From NCBI GenBank assembly GCA_024743255.1, contig JANSWY010000004.1, positions 87,604-151,603 on the forward strand: a stretch of DNA of 64,000 bases. The letters run 5' to 3'. Shown here piece by piece: positions 43,706-51,890 of this stretch (position 1 is its first letter; each line of letters opens with the position of its first letter). Position numbers and translations under genes: made by a program. The notes under the pieces were generated by a model. It worked only from the letters and a program-made list of their open reading frames with translations. It was not told where the DNA came from and searched no databases. Origin of the DNA: a bacterium (GTDB taxonomy: Bacteria; Bacteroidota; Bacteroidia; Cytophagales; Cyclobacteriaceae).

Positions 43706-44689
43706 ATGGAAGTTCAAGAATTATTAGCGAAATACTTCTCTGGAAATGTTAGTTCCGAAGAGCGGTCAACTGTAGAAAGTTGGAGGGAGGAAAGTGCAGA
43801 ACACGAGCTAGAATTTATTGAATTTAAGCATGCATGGTCTCTTTCCAATGTTGAAAGGTTTAATGCGCCTTCTGCCTTTAGTAAAATTGAGAGCAAGCTT
43901 GATGTATCTGAAAAACCATTAGCGAAATCAAGAAGCCTTACGTCTACTATTTTAAGAGTTGCTGCAGTTATCACTTTAATCGCAGCTGCCTCCTATGTTG
44001 TTTATCTGAATATTCAGCCTTCAGTGTCAGAAGAGGTGGTTGCTGACAATAAAATTGATGCAACTTTACCGGTTGCAAAGGAAGAGCTTTTGTTAGATGG
44101 TTCGAAAATTGTTCTTGGTATTGGAGCGAAGGTTGAAACATTGACTGATTTTAATACTGCTGATACCAGAGAAGTTAGATTGACAGGTAAAGGATATTTT
44201 GATATTGCCAGAGACGAGTCCAAGCCATTCATCATATATACGGAAAACGCAAGAGTTGAGGTCTTGGGAACATCCTTTGTTGTAGATAATTCAAGTGATA
44301 AAACTCAAATTACCGTAGAATCCGGTCTTGTAAGCATATCCAGAAATGATAATCCAGGAAGTGTTCAATTGAACCCGGGTGAAGTTGGATTAATACGAGA
44401 CTCTGCTGCAGGAATTGTGAAGCACAAGAATGATAATGACAACTATCTGGCTTGGAAAACTGGTGTTTTATATTTCAAGGACACTAACCTTGAAGAAGTG
44501 GCTTCTTTACTTAATGAAGTATACGGTATGAATGTTAAGTTTGATAACCCTTCCGTAAAGAGTTGTAAGATTACTGCTACTTTCAATAACAGAGATGGTA
44601 GTGAAATTCTTGAGATTGTTGGAAGGACATTCAACCTTGAAATCGTGCAAGAAGGCAACAAAAGCACAATTAAAGGAGCTGGTTGCTAG
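43706..44689 (+). CDS. FecR-family anti-sigma factor
   Basis: From ATG 43706 the protein has 327 residues. A cytoplasmic N-terminal part (VQELLAKYFSGNVSSEERSTVESW) precedes one membrane helix (LRVAAVITLIAAASYVVYL), the periplasmic FecR domain (LLDGSKIVLGIGAKVETL, then GKGYFDIARDESKPFIIYTENARVEVLGTSF) and the C-terminal DUF4974 domain (LAWKTGVLYFKDTNLEEVASLLNEVYG). It would hold the upstream sigma factor inactive until signalled by the STN protein. The TTG start at 43673 is less likely. Its stop overlaps menD by 4 bases (convergent). Confidence 0.93.
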   Translation: MEVQELLAKYFSGNVSSEERSTVESWREESAEHELEFIEFKHAWSLSNVERFNAPSAFSKIESKLDVSEKPLAKSRSLTSTILRVAAVITLIAAASYVVYLNIQPSVSEEVVADNKIDATLPVAKEELLLDGSKIVLGIGAKVETLTDFNTADTREVRLTGKGYFDIARDESKPFIIYTENARVEVLGTSFVVDNSSDKTQITVESGLVSISRNDNPGSVQLNPGEVGLIRDSAAGIVKHKNDNDNYLAWKTGVLYFKDTNLEEVASLLNEVYGMNVKFDNPSVKSCKITATFNNRDGSEILEIVGRTFNLEIVQEGNKSTIKGAGC

Positions 44690-46380
44690 ACCTGATTCAG
44701 TTTTTCCCTAATTTTTGACAATAGCATTTTATCATTATCAGGATTCGTTTTGATCTCCAGAACCTTTGGTTTATCGGATGGGATGTAGAATGATGTTAGA
44801 ATCTGTTGTAATTCGTTTTCATTTTGCGCGTGAAAATATTGATAGCCAAACTCTTCGGATAACTTTCTTGCGGTCAGGGATTGGTTAGTCACAAAAAACT
44901 CTTCCAGTTCAGGTTGATCTCCGGGACCTTTAATCATTTTGAATATACCTCCACCATGATTATTTAATACAATAACACGGAGCTTACTAGGATTATAGTT
45001 ATTCCAAAAGGCATTCCGGTCATAAAAGAACGCCATGTCGCCAGTAATGAGGGTTATAATCTCATTATGTGTAAGTGAAAACCCGTATGCTGTACTATTG
45101 CTGCCGTCAATTCCGCTGGTCCCACGGTTTGAGTAAATATGAATAGGCTTCTTCTTGATTCCTATGAAATTTGCATAACGCACAGACATGCTATTTGCCA
45201 GATGTAATATTGAATTGTCTGGTAGTCTGTTTAATACTGATTTTACAGCTAATAATTCACCAAACGATGTGTTTTTAGAGGAGGCCTCAATTGTTTTAGC
45301 AGCATTGGAATCAATCAATTTCCAGGATTGCAAATAGTTAACCCTCATTTGTTTTTGAAAATCATCTGAAAACTCATTCAATTGATTGGCCATCATTCTA
45401 ATCGTTGCTGCCGGATCAGCTTTTATTATTTTCGTCAATGATTGGAACGTGTCTGCTACATCTCCACTTTGCTGAATGTGCCAATGATGCTTTGGTTTAT
45501 ACTTTCTCAGGAATAATTTAAGATGTTTTGAAATCACCGACTTACCTGTGGTTATTAGTAATTCTGGGCGTAAAGATTCAGCAACTTCTTCCTTTATATT
45601 ATTCAAGAAAAGATCCTGATGCATTACTGCATTGTCTAATTGTTGCATATTGCTAATGATATCAGCAACTACAGGAAATGAGTCAGAATTTAGGCTTGCT
45701 TCCAAAGACTCATCATAGTCTGTCTGACCAATAACAGCTAATATCTTTGAAAAGCCCTTGATTGTCTCAATCTCGCTAACTTTTACAGTATCAATATTTT
45801 TTGGGCTTTCAATGATCCTAATATCATTGGAGTAGCTTAATTCCTCATCTGCTTCGGGATAAAATGGTTCCCTTAATGGAATATTTATATGTACTGGTCC
45901 TTTTGGGAATTCATTACAGCAATTGATTGCTTCATTCAGTATTCTATTGACATGCCAATAAGTCTCATTAGCCTCATATTGATCAGGGAGCTGATATGAT
46001 TTCTTTACATGTTGACCGTAGATATTTGTTTGTCTTATCGTTTGACCGTCAAGTTGATCAGTCCATTCTGTAGGTCGATCCGCAGTAAGGATGATTAAAG
46101 GGATATGCTGGAAATATGCCTCTGCCACCGCAGGAGCGTAGTTGTATGCTGCTGATCCGGAGGTACAAACCAATACTGTTGGCGATTTAGTACTTTGTGA
46201 CATTCCAATAGCCTGAAAAGCTGCTGACCTTTCATCTGAAAATGTCCAGCTCTTTATCTTCTTGTTACGGGCAAAGGAAATTGTTAAGGGTGCACACCTG
46301 GAACCTGGTGAAAGAACAGCATTTTCGACACCTTTTAGTGCACAGATTTCTGAAATATCATGAATCGCCTGGATGACCAT
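44686..46380 (-). CDS. menD: 2-succinyl-5-enolpyruvyl-6-hydroxy-3-cyclohexene-1-carboxylate synthase
   Basis: The 564-residue ThDP enzyme shows MenD landmarks: VLSPGSRCAPLTISFAR at the N-terminus, TSGSAAYNYAPAVAEAYFQ, LTADRPTEWTD, NRGTSGIDGS and GDMAFFYDRNAFW with the ThDP-binding GD. It condenses isochorismate and 2-oxoglutarate in menaquinone synthesis. menF starts 3 bases upstream. The end overlaps FecR convergently. Confidence 0.96.
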   Translation of the reverse strand: MVIQAIHDISEICALKGVENAVLSPGSRCAPLTISFARNKKIKSWTFSDERSAAFQAIGMSQSTKSPTVLVCTSGSAAYNYAPAVAEAYFQHIPLIILTADRPTEWTDQLDGQTIRQTNIYGQHVKKSYQLPDQYEANETYWHVNRILNEAINCCNEFPKGPVHINIPLREPFYPEADEELSYSNDIRIIESPKNIDTVKVSEIETIKGFSKILAVIGQTDYDESLEASLNSDSFPVVADIISNMQQLDNAVMHQDLFLNNIKEEVAESLRPELLITTGKSVISKHLKLFLRKYKPKHHWHIQQSGDVADTFQSLTKIIKADPAATIRMMANQLNEFSDDFQKQMRVNYLQSWKLIDSNAAKTIEASSKNTSFGELLAVKSVLNRLPDNSILHLANSMSVRYANFIGIKKKPIHIYSNRGTSGIDGSNSTAYGFSLTHNEIITLITGDMAFFYDRNAFWNNYNPSKLRVIVLNNHGGGIFKMIKGPGDQPELEEFFVTNQSLTARKLSEEFGYQYFHAQNENELQQILTSFYIPSDKPKVLEIKTNPDNDKMLLSKIREKLNQV

Positions 46381-46383
46381 AGA

Positions 46384-47586
46384 TTAACCTAAAATATTCA
46401 ATAATGTACGGAATTTTAGTTCAGTTTCCTGGTATTCTTTTTCAGGAATAGAGTCATCAGTCACTCCAGCTCCTGCATACAAGATCCCCTTGTTACCAAT
46501 GATTTGCATACACCTGAGATTTACGAATATATTGGTTTTGCTATCGATATTGACTGGTCCCAGGTACCCGGCAAACAACTGTCGATCATATCCTTCATTT
46601 TCCATTAAAAACTGAAGACTTGGCTCCAAAGGCATTCCGCAAACTGCAGATGTCGGATGTAGCAAGTCAAGCATCACCGAACCTAGTAGCGGAAAGTTCG
46701 TTTCTTCCATATCGACCTGATAAGTAGTTTTTAAATGGGCTAAGTTCCCGGCTTTAACAGTTTTTGGGCCTCTTTCTTCAAACTCTCTCAAGCGGATTTT
46801 TTTGAAACTATTGATGATATATCTGGAAACCATTGCCTGTTCTTCTATTTCCTTCTGAGTCCAGGCTATTTCTGAAAGGTGAGTAGATTCTCCCAGTTTT
46901 TGGGTTCCGGCCAGAGCTACCGTCTTGAATGACTTCTGGTCATGTATTTCAATCAGTAATTCCGGAGTAGCGGCCATCCAGGTACCTACTGCTGGACTTG
47001 ATAATAGGTAGCAAAATGCACCTTCATAAGCGTTCCTGATTTCCAGTAATTTTTCTACGGCATTGAAATCTGTGTCAAGATCAATTTCCTTAGTTCTGGA
47101 GGGTACGAACTTTTCAAATTTTCTATCATTGATTTGTTGGATACCCAATTTGACCATTTCCTGAAAGTTTGGTTCCATTTCAGTGAAATTTCCATTGGCA
47201 TGTAGACTAGTATTTCCAGCTTCATTTGAAATAGATTCAATTAATTGAATAGCTTTTTCGTAACTAGCGTCCTTTAAAGTTGGTTCAATTTTGATAGTTT
47301 CATCTTCAGCAGTGAAAAGGATATCGGCATTCAAATAATTAGTTTCTTTTCCCTGGTCATTGTTAAAAGGTGAGATTATAAACCCAGGATTAGTCGTTTC
47401 AAGTTCAACTTTGCCTTTTTGTATTTCTGATCCAAGATCAATAATTAAATTGAAATCCTTTTGTTGCGGCAAGCTCCAAAGAGCAACTGAATATTGATGT
47501 TCAATGGCTAAATAGAATAACCTACTAATTTTATCCTCTTTTGATAGAGCTTGAAATTTTGTATCTGCAATTGGGAAAATATTCAT
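46384..47586 (-). CDS. menF: Isochorismate synthase
   Basis: The 400-residue protein belongs to the chorismate-binding family: KFEKFVPSRTKEIDLD, WMAATPELLIEI, VALAGTQKLGE, HLKTTYQVDM, LHPTSAVCGMP and YAGAGVTDDSIPEKE, with the C-terminal catalytic core intact. Genomic context (3 bases from menD, 4-base overlap with the thioesterase) supports isochorismate formation for menaquinone over siderophore use. Confidence 0.93.
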   Translation of the reverse strand: MNIFPIADTKFQALSKEDKISRLFYLAIEHQYSVALWSLPQQKDFNLIIDLGSEIQKGKVELETTNPGFIISPFNNDQGKETNYLNADILFTAEDETIKIEPTLKDASYEKAIQLIESISNEAGNTSLHANGNFTEMEPNFQEMVKLGIQQINDRKFEKFVPSRTKEIDLDTDFNAVEKLLEIRNAYEGAFCYLLSSPAVGTWMAATPELLIEIHDQKSFKTVALAGTQKLGESTHLSEIAWTQKEIEEQAMVSRYIINSFKKIRLREFEERGPKTVKAGNLAHLKTTYQVDMEETNFPLLGSVMLDLLHPTSAVCGMPLEPSLQFLMENEGYDRQLFAGYLGPVNIDSKTNIFVNLRCMQIIGNKGILYAGAGVTDDSIPEKEYQETELKFRTLLNILG

Positions 47587-48002
47587 CTTCTATCCATTAT
47601 GGCAAGTGTAATTCTACTTACACATACCAATTCATCATTGTCATTTACAATTCTTATTTCCCATACATGTGTATTTCTACCAGTATGAATAGGGGTGGCT
47701 GTACCATATACAAACCCTTCCCTTGCGCTCTTTATGTGATTGGCATTTATCTCCAGGCCCACTGCAAAATGTGTGTTAGGGTTCAAACATGCGGTTGAGG
47801 CTATGCTTCCTAGTGTTTCTGCCAAAGCAACAGATGCTCCACCATGCAACAGGCCCAGGGGTTGTTTTGTTCGGTGGTCTACTGGCATTTTTCCTTTTAT
47901 GAAATTATTACCAATTTCATAAATTTCAATACCAAGGTGCTCAACCATGCATCCTTTTGAAAAGTTATTGATATTTTCGAGCGAGAAATCAGGGTGGAAC
48001 AT
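47583..48002 (-). CDS. menI: Hotdog-fold thioesterase, probable DHNA-CoA thioesterase
   Basis: The 139-residue protein is a PaaI/YbdB-type hotdog thioesterase with the catalytic stretch LHGGASVALAETLGSIAS (Glu as general base) and GLEINANHIKSAREG. It overlaps menF by 4 bases, which points to hydrolysis of 1,4-dihydroxy-2-naphthoyl-CoA in menaquinone synthesis (MenI role), but other acyl-CoA substrates are possible. Confidence 0.82.
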   Translation of the reverse strand: MFHPDFSLENINNFSKGCMVEHLGIEIYEIGNNFIKGKMPVDHRTKQPLGLLHGGASVALAETLGSIASTACLNPNTHFAVGLEINANHIKSAREGFVYGTATPIHTGRNTHVWEIRIVNDNDELVCVSRITLAIMDRR

Positions 48003-48040
48003 TGAGTTAGTTTAAATACCTAGCAAACAAAAAAAGAATT

Positions 48041-48658
48041 GTGTTGAAAACCAAGAATTTACTAATAGTACGACACGGTCAGACAGATTACAATAAAAAA
48101 GGAATGGTTCAGGGTAGTGGTATAGATGCCTCGCTCAATGATGCAGGAAGAAAACAGGCAAAAAAATTCTACAAGGCGTATAAAGACTATGGCTTTGATA
48201 AATTATACATCTCGGAACTAAAAAGAACCTACGAATCAGCTGAGTCCTTCATAAAGGATGGTCTGGAATATGATAAGCTCAAAGGGCTTAATGAAATTAG
48301 TTGGGGAGAGAAGGAGGGACAGCCATTTTCGCAGAATACTCATAGCGACTATAAAGATATGATTCAGGCATGGCAAAACGGGGAATTAGATCATAAAATC
48401 AAGAAAGGGGAATCACCTTTGGAAGTTATGGTAAGACAGAAGCAGGCAATGGACATTATCATGTCAAATGAAAAGGAAGAAAATGTATTGATTCTAATGC
48501 ATGGTAGGGCTATGAGAATCTTGGTTTGTTGGCTTTTAAATCATGATTTAAGGTACATGGATATGTTTACACATGAAAATCTGTGTTTGTATCATATTAC
48601 GTACAATAGGGCTGGTTTTCAAGCCAAATTACTGGATGATAGATCGCACCTTAGCTGA
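48041..48658 (+). CDS. Histidine phosphatase family protein
   Basis: The 205-residue protein has the phosphoglycerate-mutase-like RHG motif (LLIVRHGQTDYNKKG, phospho-His), the ELKRTYESAESF segment and a second catalytic His in LILMHGRAMRI. The family includes phosphoglycerate mutases and phosphatases such as alpha-ribazole phosphatase. The substrate is undecided. It starts at GTG 48041 and ends 8 bases inside the convergent regulator gene. Confidence 0.9.
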   Translation: MLKTKNLLIVRHGQTDYNKKGMVQGSGIDASLNDAGRKQAKKFYKAYKDYGFDKLYISELKRTYESAESFIKDGLEYDKLKGLNEISWGEKEGQPFSQNTHSDYKDMIQAWQNGELDHKIKKGESPLEVMVRQKQAMDIIMSNEKEENVLILMHGRAMRILVCWLLNHDLRYMDMFTHENLCLYHITYNRAGFQAKLLDDRSHLS

Positions 48659-51575
48659 AGTTCATCATAAAGTCTACTAGATTAACACTACGTTCGAGTG
48701 CTAATTTCTTTCTTAGACGATATCTACCAATCTCAACACCTCTGGGCGAAATGTGCATAAGACTTGCAATTTCCTTAGTGGTCATGTTCATTCTGAGATA
48801 TGCACTAAGCTTAATCTCCTGAGGTGTTAAATCAGGATGCTCTTCTCTTAGTTTTGCGGTAAAACCGTGGTGTACTTCATCAAAATGACCTTCAAACTGT
48901 TTCCAGTCCTCGGCCTCATTTGTGTTTTTCTCAATATCCTTAATGATCTTGCTTAGATCCGCTGCAGAACCATTTTTCTTTTTGACAATATGGGCCAAAC
49001 TGGCCTTTATCTCATGGATGAACTCATTTTTGTTAATTATGTACATTGTAGCACTGGCCAACTCCTGATTTTTATGTTTGATCTCACCCTGAAGCTTCTG
49101 TGTTTTCAGATTTGTGATTTCTTCCTCGGATTTCTTGGTTACCTCATGTATTTGAGAGTCTTTTTGTTGCAACTGTTCCTTTTGCTGCAACTCCATCGCT
49201 ATTTTATCCTTTTTGTGTTTCTTGTCTAGTCCTGCTAAAGAAATCCCGAATACACCTATGAAAACTACCACGTACAGTACATAGGCAGCAATAGATCGGT
49301 ACCATGGAGCGTCTATGCTGAATGAATATTCTGCAACCTGACTAACCTTTCCATAAATGTTTTTGGCACGTAGCTGAAAAGTGTATTTGCCCTCATGCAA
49401 GTTTGTATACTCTTTGGAATTTTCAGCAGACCATTCGGACCACTTATCATTAAACCCTTCAAGTTTGTAACTGTATTCATTTTTGAGACCATCAAAATAA
49501 GGAGTGCTGTAAGAGAACTTAATATTATTTAGGCTATATGGGAGGGTAGGAGACAGTTCTTCTTCCTGAGATGCAACAATTAGTCCATTTACATCAGTGT
49601 GGTTTCCACCAAATATAAGGCTGTCCTTTTGCCCACTAACTCTTACCTGTCTAATATATGTTTCGTATTGCTCAGGCAAAGCCTTGGAAACTGTAGGGTT
49701 GTAATGTATGAAGCCATCTTTTGCTCCGATAAGTACATTTTGTAAGTCAATACAATGGATGTTTTGAAGGTCATCATTTAGCAGGTGGTTTACCTTTTTG
49801 AATAGATTTACTTCCTTGACGAACGTATTGTTATTGTTTTTGGAGAGTTTTCCAATCTTGTTGTCAGCGATGAAGTATATATTGCCCATAATGTCCTCTT
49901 TCAACTGCCCTACGTAATTCTCCTCTTGAAACATTTGGTCGAGCTTAGTATGTACAATAAATGAATCTAATTCAGTAGAATACGTATAGATTCCATCCTG
50001 GCTTCCAAACACTAATTGTCCTTGAATTTTAAATACATTAATCAATATATCAGCAGGGAATCCATTTTTCGAATTGTAGAAGTCGATTTCCTTGATTCCT
50101 TTATCCTCAAATCTTATTTTATAAGCTCCTTTATATCCGTGGGTCATCCACACATTCCCGGTTCCATCCTGTTCTATTACTCTGGAAGATTCACTAAAAC
50201 CGCCCACATGACCTTGAAGCGTTTGTTTCCCATTTCGCTCCTGGTAATAATTAAACCCAAAATATGTTCCTTCAATAAGTGTATTGGGTAGATTATTTGG
50301 AGTAAAAAACTTCCAGGACCCAGTTACATCTGATATTTGATAGGCAATCTGATCGTCTATGATGAATGCGCCATCATGATGGGACATTATTAGGTCATTG
50401 CCTATAACTTCAATGTTATTTACATGACCCCTGGAGCCTTCAATGAATGAAAATGGATTGTTTGAATTGTTCTCCTGAGAAGTTTGAAATAGTCCGTTTG
50501 AAGTTCCTAAATACAGGTTTTTACCATGAATTGCGGCTGCATAACCTATTCCTTGCAATCCTAGATCTTCATTAATATGTGTAAAAGGTGAACCTCTCTC
50601 GATATATGAGATTCCATCATTCATCCCTACCCATAAATTGCTGAAGTTGTCTTCATAAACACAATTTATAGTTCTGTTATTAAGTCCTCTGTTCACTGTG
50701 AAGTTATCAATCACATTTCCGTCTGAACTTAAAATCACTAAACCGCTGTTTTGAGTACCCAAAGCAATATTCCCGTCATTTAGAATGCTGGCGGTATTTA
50801 CTAAAGCTTGTTCGATAAAATTGGATGCCGGAAACTTCCATTTTTCTATGCCATGCTCATCGTAGAGGAAAAAGTCTCCATCATATGTGATGATGAGCAT
50901 TCTATTATTGGTGTAGGGGAGAACAGCTCTAACATTTCTACCTTTCAAATGATCCGCCAATACAACAAGCTGACGATTTTTTATGGTGATAATTCCTCTT
51001 TCCGTATCGGTCAGTATAAGTCTCGAAGTGCTTTGTTCGGGCAGCATGAAATTTTCGCCAGAAGAAAGGACAGAAAACTTGTCATCCTTATAAATAAATA
51101 AATGAATGCTGGTTCCAAAAATGATTCCTGAAGAGGTTTCGTAGATTTTCCAAACGTCATCAAAGTTTCTGAACTCTTCTGGGATTTCACTTACAAGTGA
51201 TTTGAATTTAAGTTGTCCATTTTCATCTGGAATCAAATACCCTAAAATCGATTGGCCCCCTACATATACTCGTCCATCTTCCGCAACATGGACGGATCTT
51301 AATTTTGTGCTGTTATCGATATTATATAGTTGCCACTCATGGCCATCAAATTCAAGTAATCCAAAATTATTTGCTAAATAAATGAAGCCTCTTTTGTCTT
51401 GAGTAATATCCCAATTCTGAATTCCGCCTTGATAATCATCGGTACTAAAATTTGTTATAAACGGCATGCCTTTAAAAGCATGTTGTGCTGATAATGTGCC
51501 AGGAATCAACACAACAGCCATTACAACAGCAAATTGAATTTTTTTAATAAAAGATATGGATATAGGCTTATTCAC
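48651..51575 (-). CDS. Membrane-spanning propeller/Y_Y_Y regulator with LuxR-type HTH
   Basis: The 974-residue protein has a signal peptide or N-terminal anchor, a long two-component-regulator propeller region (about residues 40-680; repeats such as GLLEFDGHEWQLYNI and NLWVGMNDGISYI), a Y_Y_Y domain (about 683-760; LKNEYSYKLEGFNDKWSEWS), one membrane helix (about 763-785), a Lys/Gln-rich coiled coil and a C-terminal LuxR-type HTH (about 905-970; LTPQEIKLSAYLRMNMTTKEIASLMHIS). There is no histidine kinase or receiver domain. It would sense a glucan oligosaccharide in the periplasm and bind DNA directly. It diverges from susC. The start is a GTG. Confidence 0.9.
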   Translation of the reverse strand: MNKPISISFIKKIQFAVVMAVVLIPGTLSAQHAFKGMPFITNFSTDDYQGGIQNWDITQDKRGFIYLANNFGLLEFDGHEWQLYNIDNSTKLRSVHVAEDGRVYVGGQSILGYLIPDENGQLKFKSLVSEIPEEFRNFDDVWKIYETSSGIIFGTSIHLFIYKDDKFSVLSSGENFMLPEQSTSRLILTDTERGIITIKNRQLVVLADHLKGRNVRAVLPYTNNRMLIITYDGDFFLYDEHGIEKWKFPASNFIEQALVNTASILNDGNIALGTQNSGLVILSSDGNVIDNFTVNRGLNNRTINCVYEDNFSNLWVGMNDGISYIERGSPFTHINEDLGLQGIGYAAAIHGKNLYLGTSNGLFQTSQENNSNNPFSFIEGSRGHVNNIEVIGNDLIMSHHDGAFIIDDQIAYQISDVTGSWKFFTPNNLPNTLIEGTYFGFNYYQERNGKQTLQGHVGGFSESSRVIEQDGTGNVWMTHGYKGAYKIRFEDKGIKEIDFYNSKNGFPADILINVFKIQGQLVFGSQDGIYTYSTELDSFIVHTKLDQMFQEENYVGQLKEDIMGNIYFIADNKIGKLSKNNNNTFVKEVNLFKKVNHLLNDDLQNIHCIDLQNVLIGAKDGFIHYNPTVSKALPEQYETYIRQVRVSGQKDSLIFGGNHTDVNGLIVASQEEELSPTLPYSLNNIKFSYSTPYFDGLKNEYSYKLEGFNDKWSEWSAENSKEYTNLHEGKYTFQLRAKNIYGKVSQVAEYSFSIDAPWYRSIAAYVLYVVVFIGVFGISLAGLDKKHKKDKIAMELQQKEQLQQKDSQIHEVTKKSEEEITNLKTQKLQGEIKHKNQELASATMYIINKNEFIHEIKASLAHIVKKKNGSAADLSKIIKDIEKNTNEAEDWKQFEGHFDEVHHGFTAKLREEHPDLTPQEIKLSAYLRMNMTTKEIASLMHISPRGVEIGRYRLRKKLALERSVNLVDFMMNFS

Positions 51576-51598
51576 TTGAAAGTTGCTTAGAAATTGAA

Positions 51599-51617
51599 TG
51601 TGAAATTGTTTTTCACA
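51599..51617. promoter_or_regulatory. Inverted repeat TGTGAAA-n5-TTTCACA
   Basis: A perfect 7-bp inverted repeat with a 5-base spacer lies 24 bases upstream of the regulator start. It could be an autoregulatory operator or a 5'-UTR hairpin. The TGTGA...TCACA ends resemble CRP sites but the spacing (9 instead of 6) does not fit. Confidence 0.55.
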
Positions 51618-51673
51618 CTGAAGTAATTTAAAAATACCTCAAATAGCCTTTAAAGGCAAGTTTTTATACTGAT

Positions 51674-51743
51674 TGATGTATTATTGATGTATTTATTTTT
51701 CTCTCATGTTGAGTTATTGATGTAGATGAATATTAGTGATGTA
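51674..51743. repeat. Four direct repeats of TGATGTA
   Basis: TGATGTA occurs at 51674-51680, 51685-51691, 51718-51724 and 51737-51743; three are preceded by AT. The first three are spaced by 11 and 33 bases, that is whole helical turns. Such phased sites are typical of binding by an oligomeric activator. Confidence 0.6.
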
Positions 51744-51890
51744 GGGTTTACTCCAATACCTTTAAAATCTCAATAAATCACGTAAATCGATTGGATTTAT
51801 TCAAAATAAGAAGATTTCAATCGTTTGTGATTTAGAAAATTACAAAATCTCAGTAGGAAAGTATTCCAATCTAATTAACCAATGTAAAAT

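Larger units (their letters stand above)
51576..51890. promoter_or_regulatory. Control region between regulator and susC, with repeats and palindromes
   Basis: This 315-base gap has no gene. It contains the inverted repeat TGTGAAA/TTTCACA (51599-51617), the perfect 12-bp palindrome GCCTTTAAAGGC (51646-51657) and four direct copies of TGATGTA (51674, 51685, 51718, 51737). The rest is AT-rich. Promoters for both the regulator and susC must lie here. Confidence 0.7.

Noticed and set aside
51599..51617. CRP binding site
   Set aside because: The TGTGA and TCACA halves are separated by 9 bases instead of 6.
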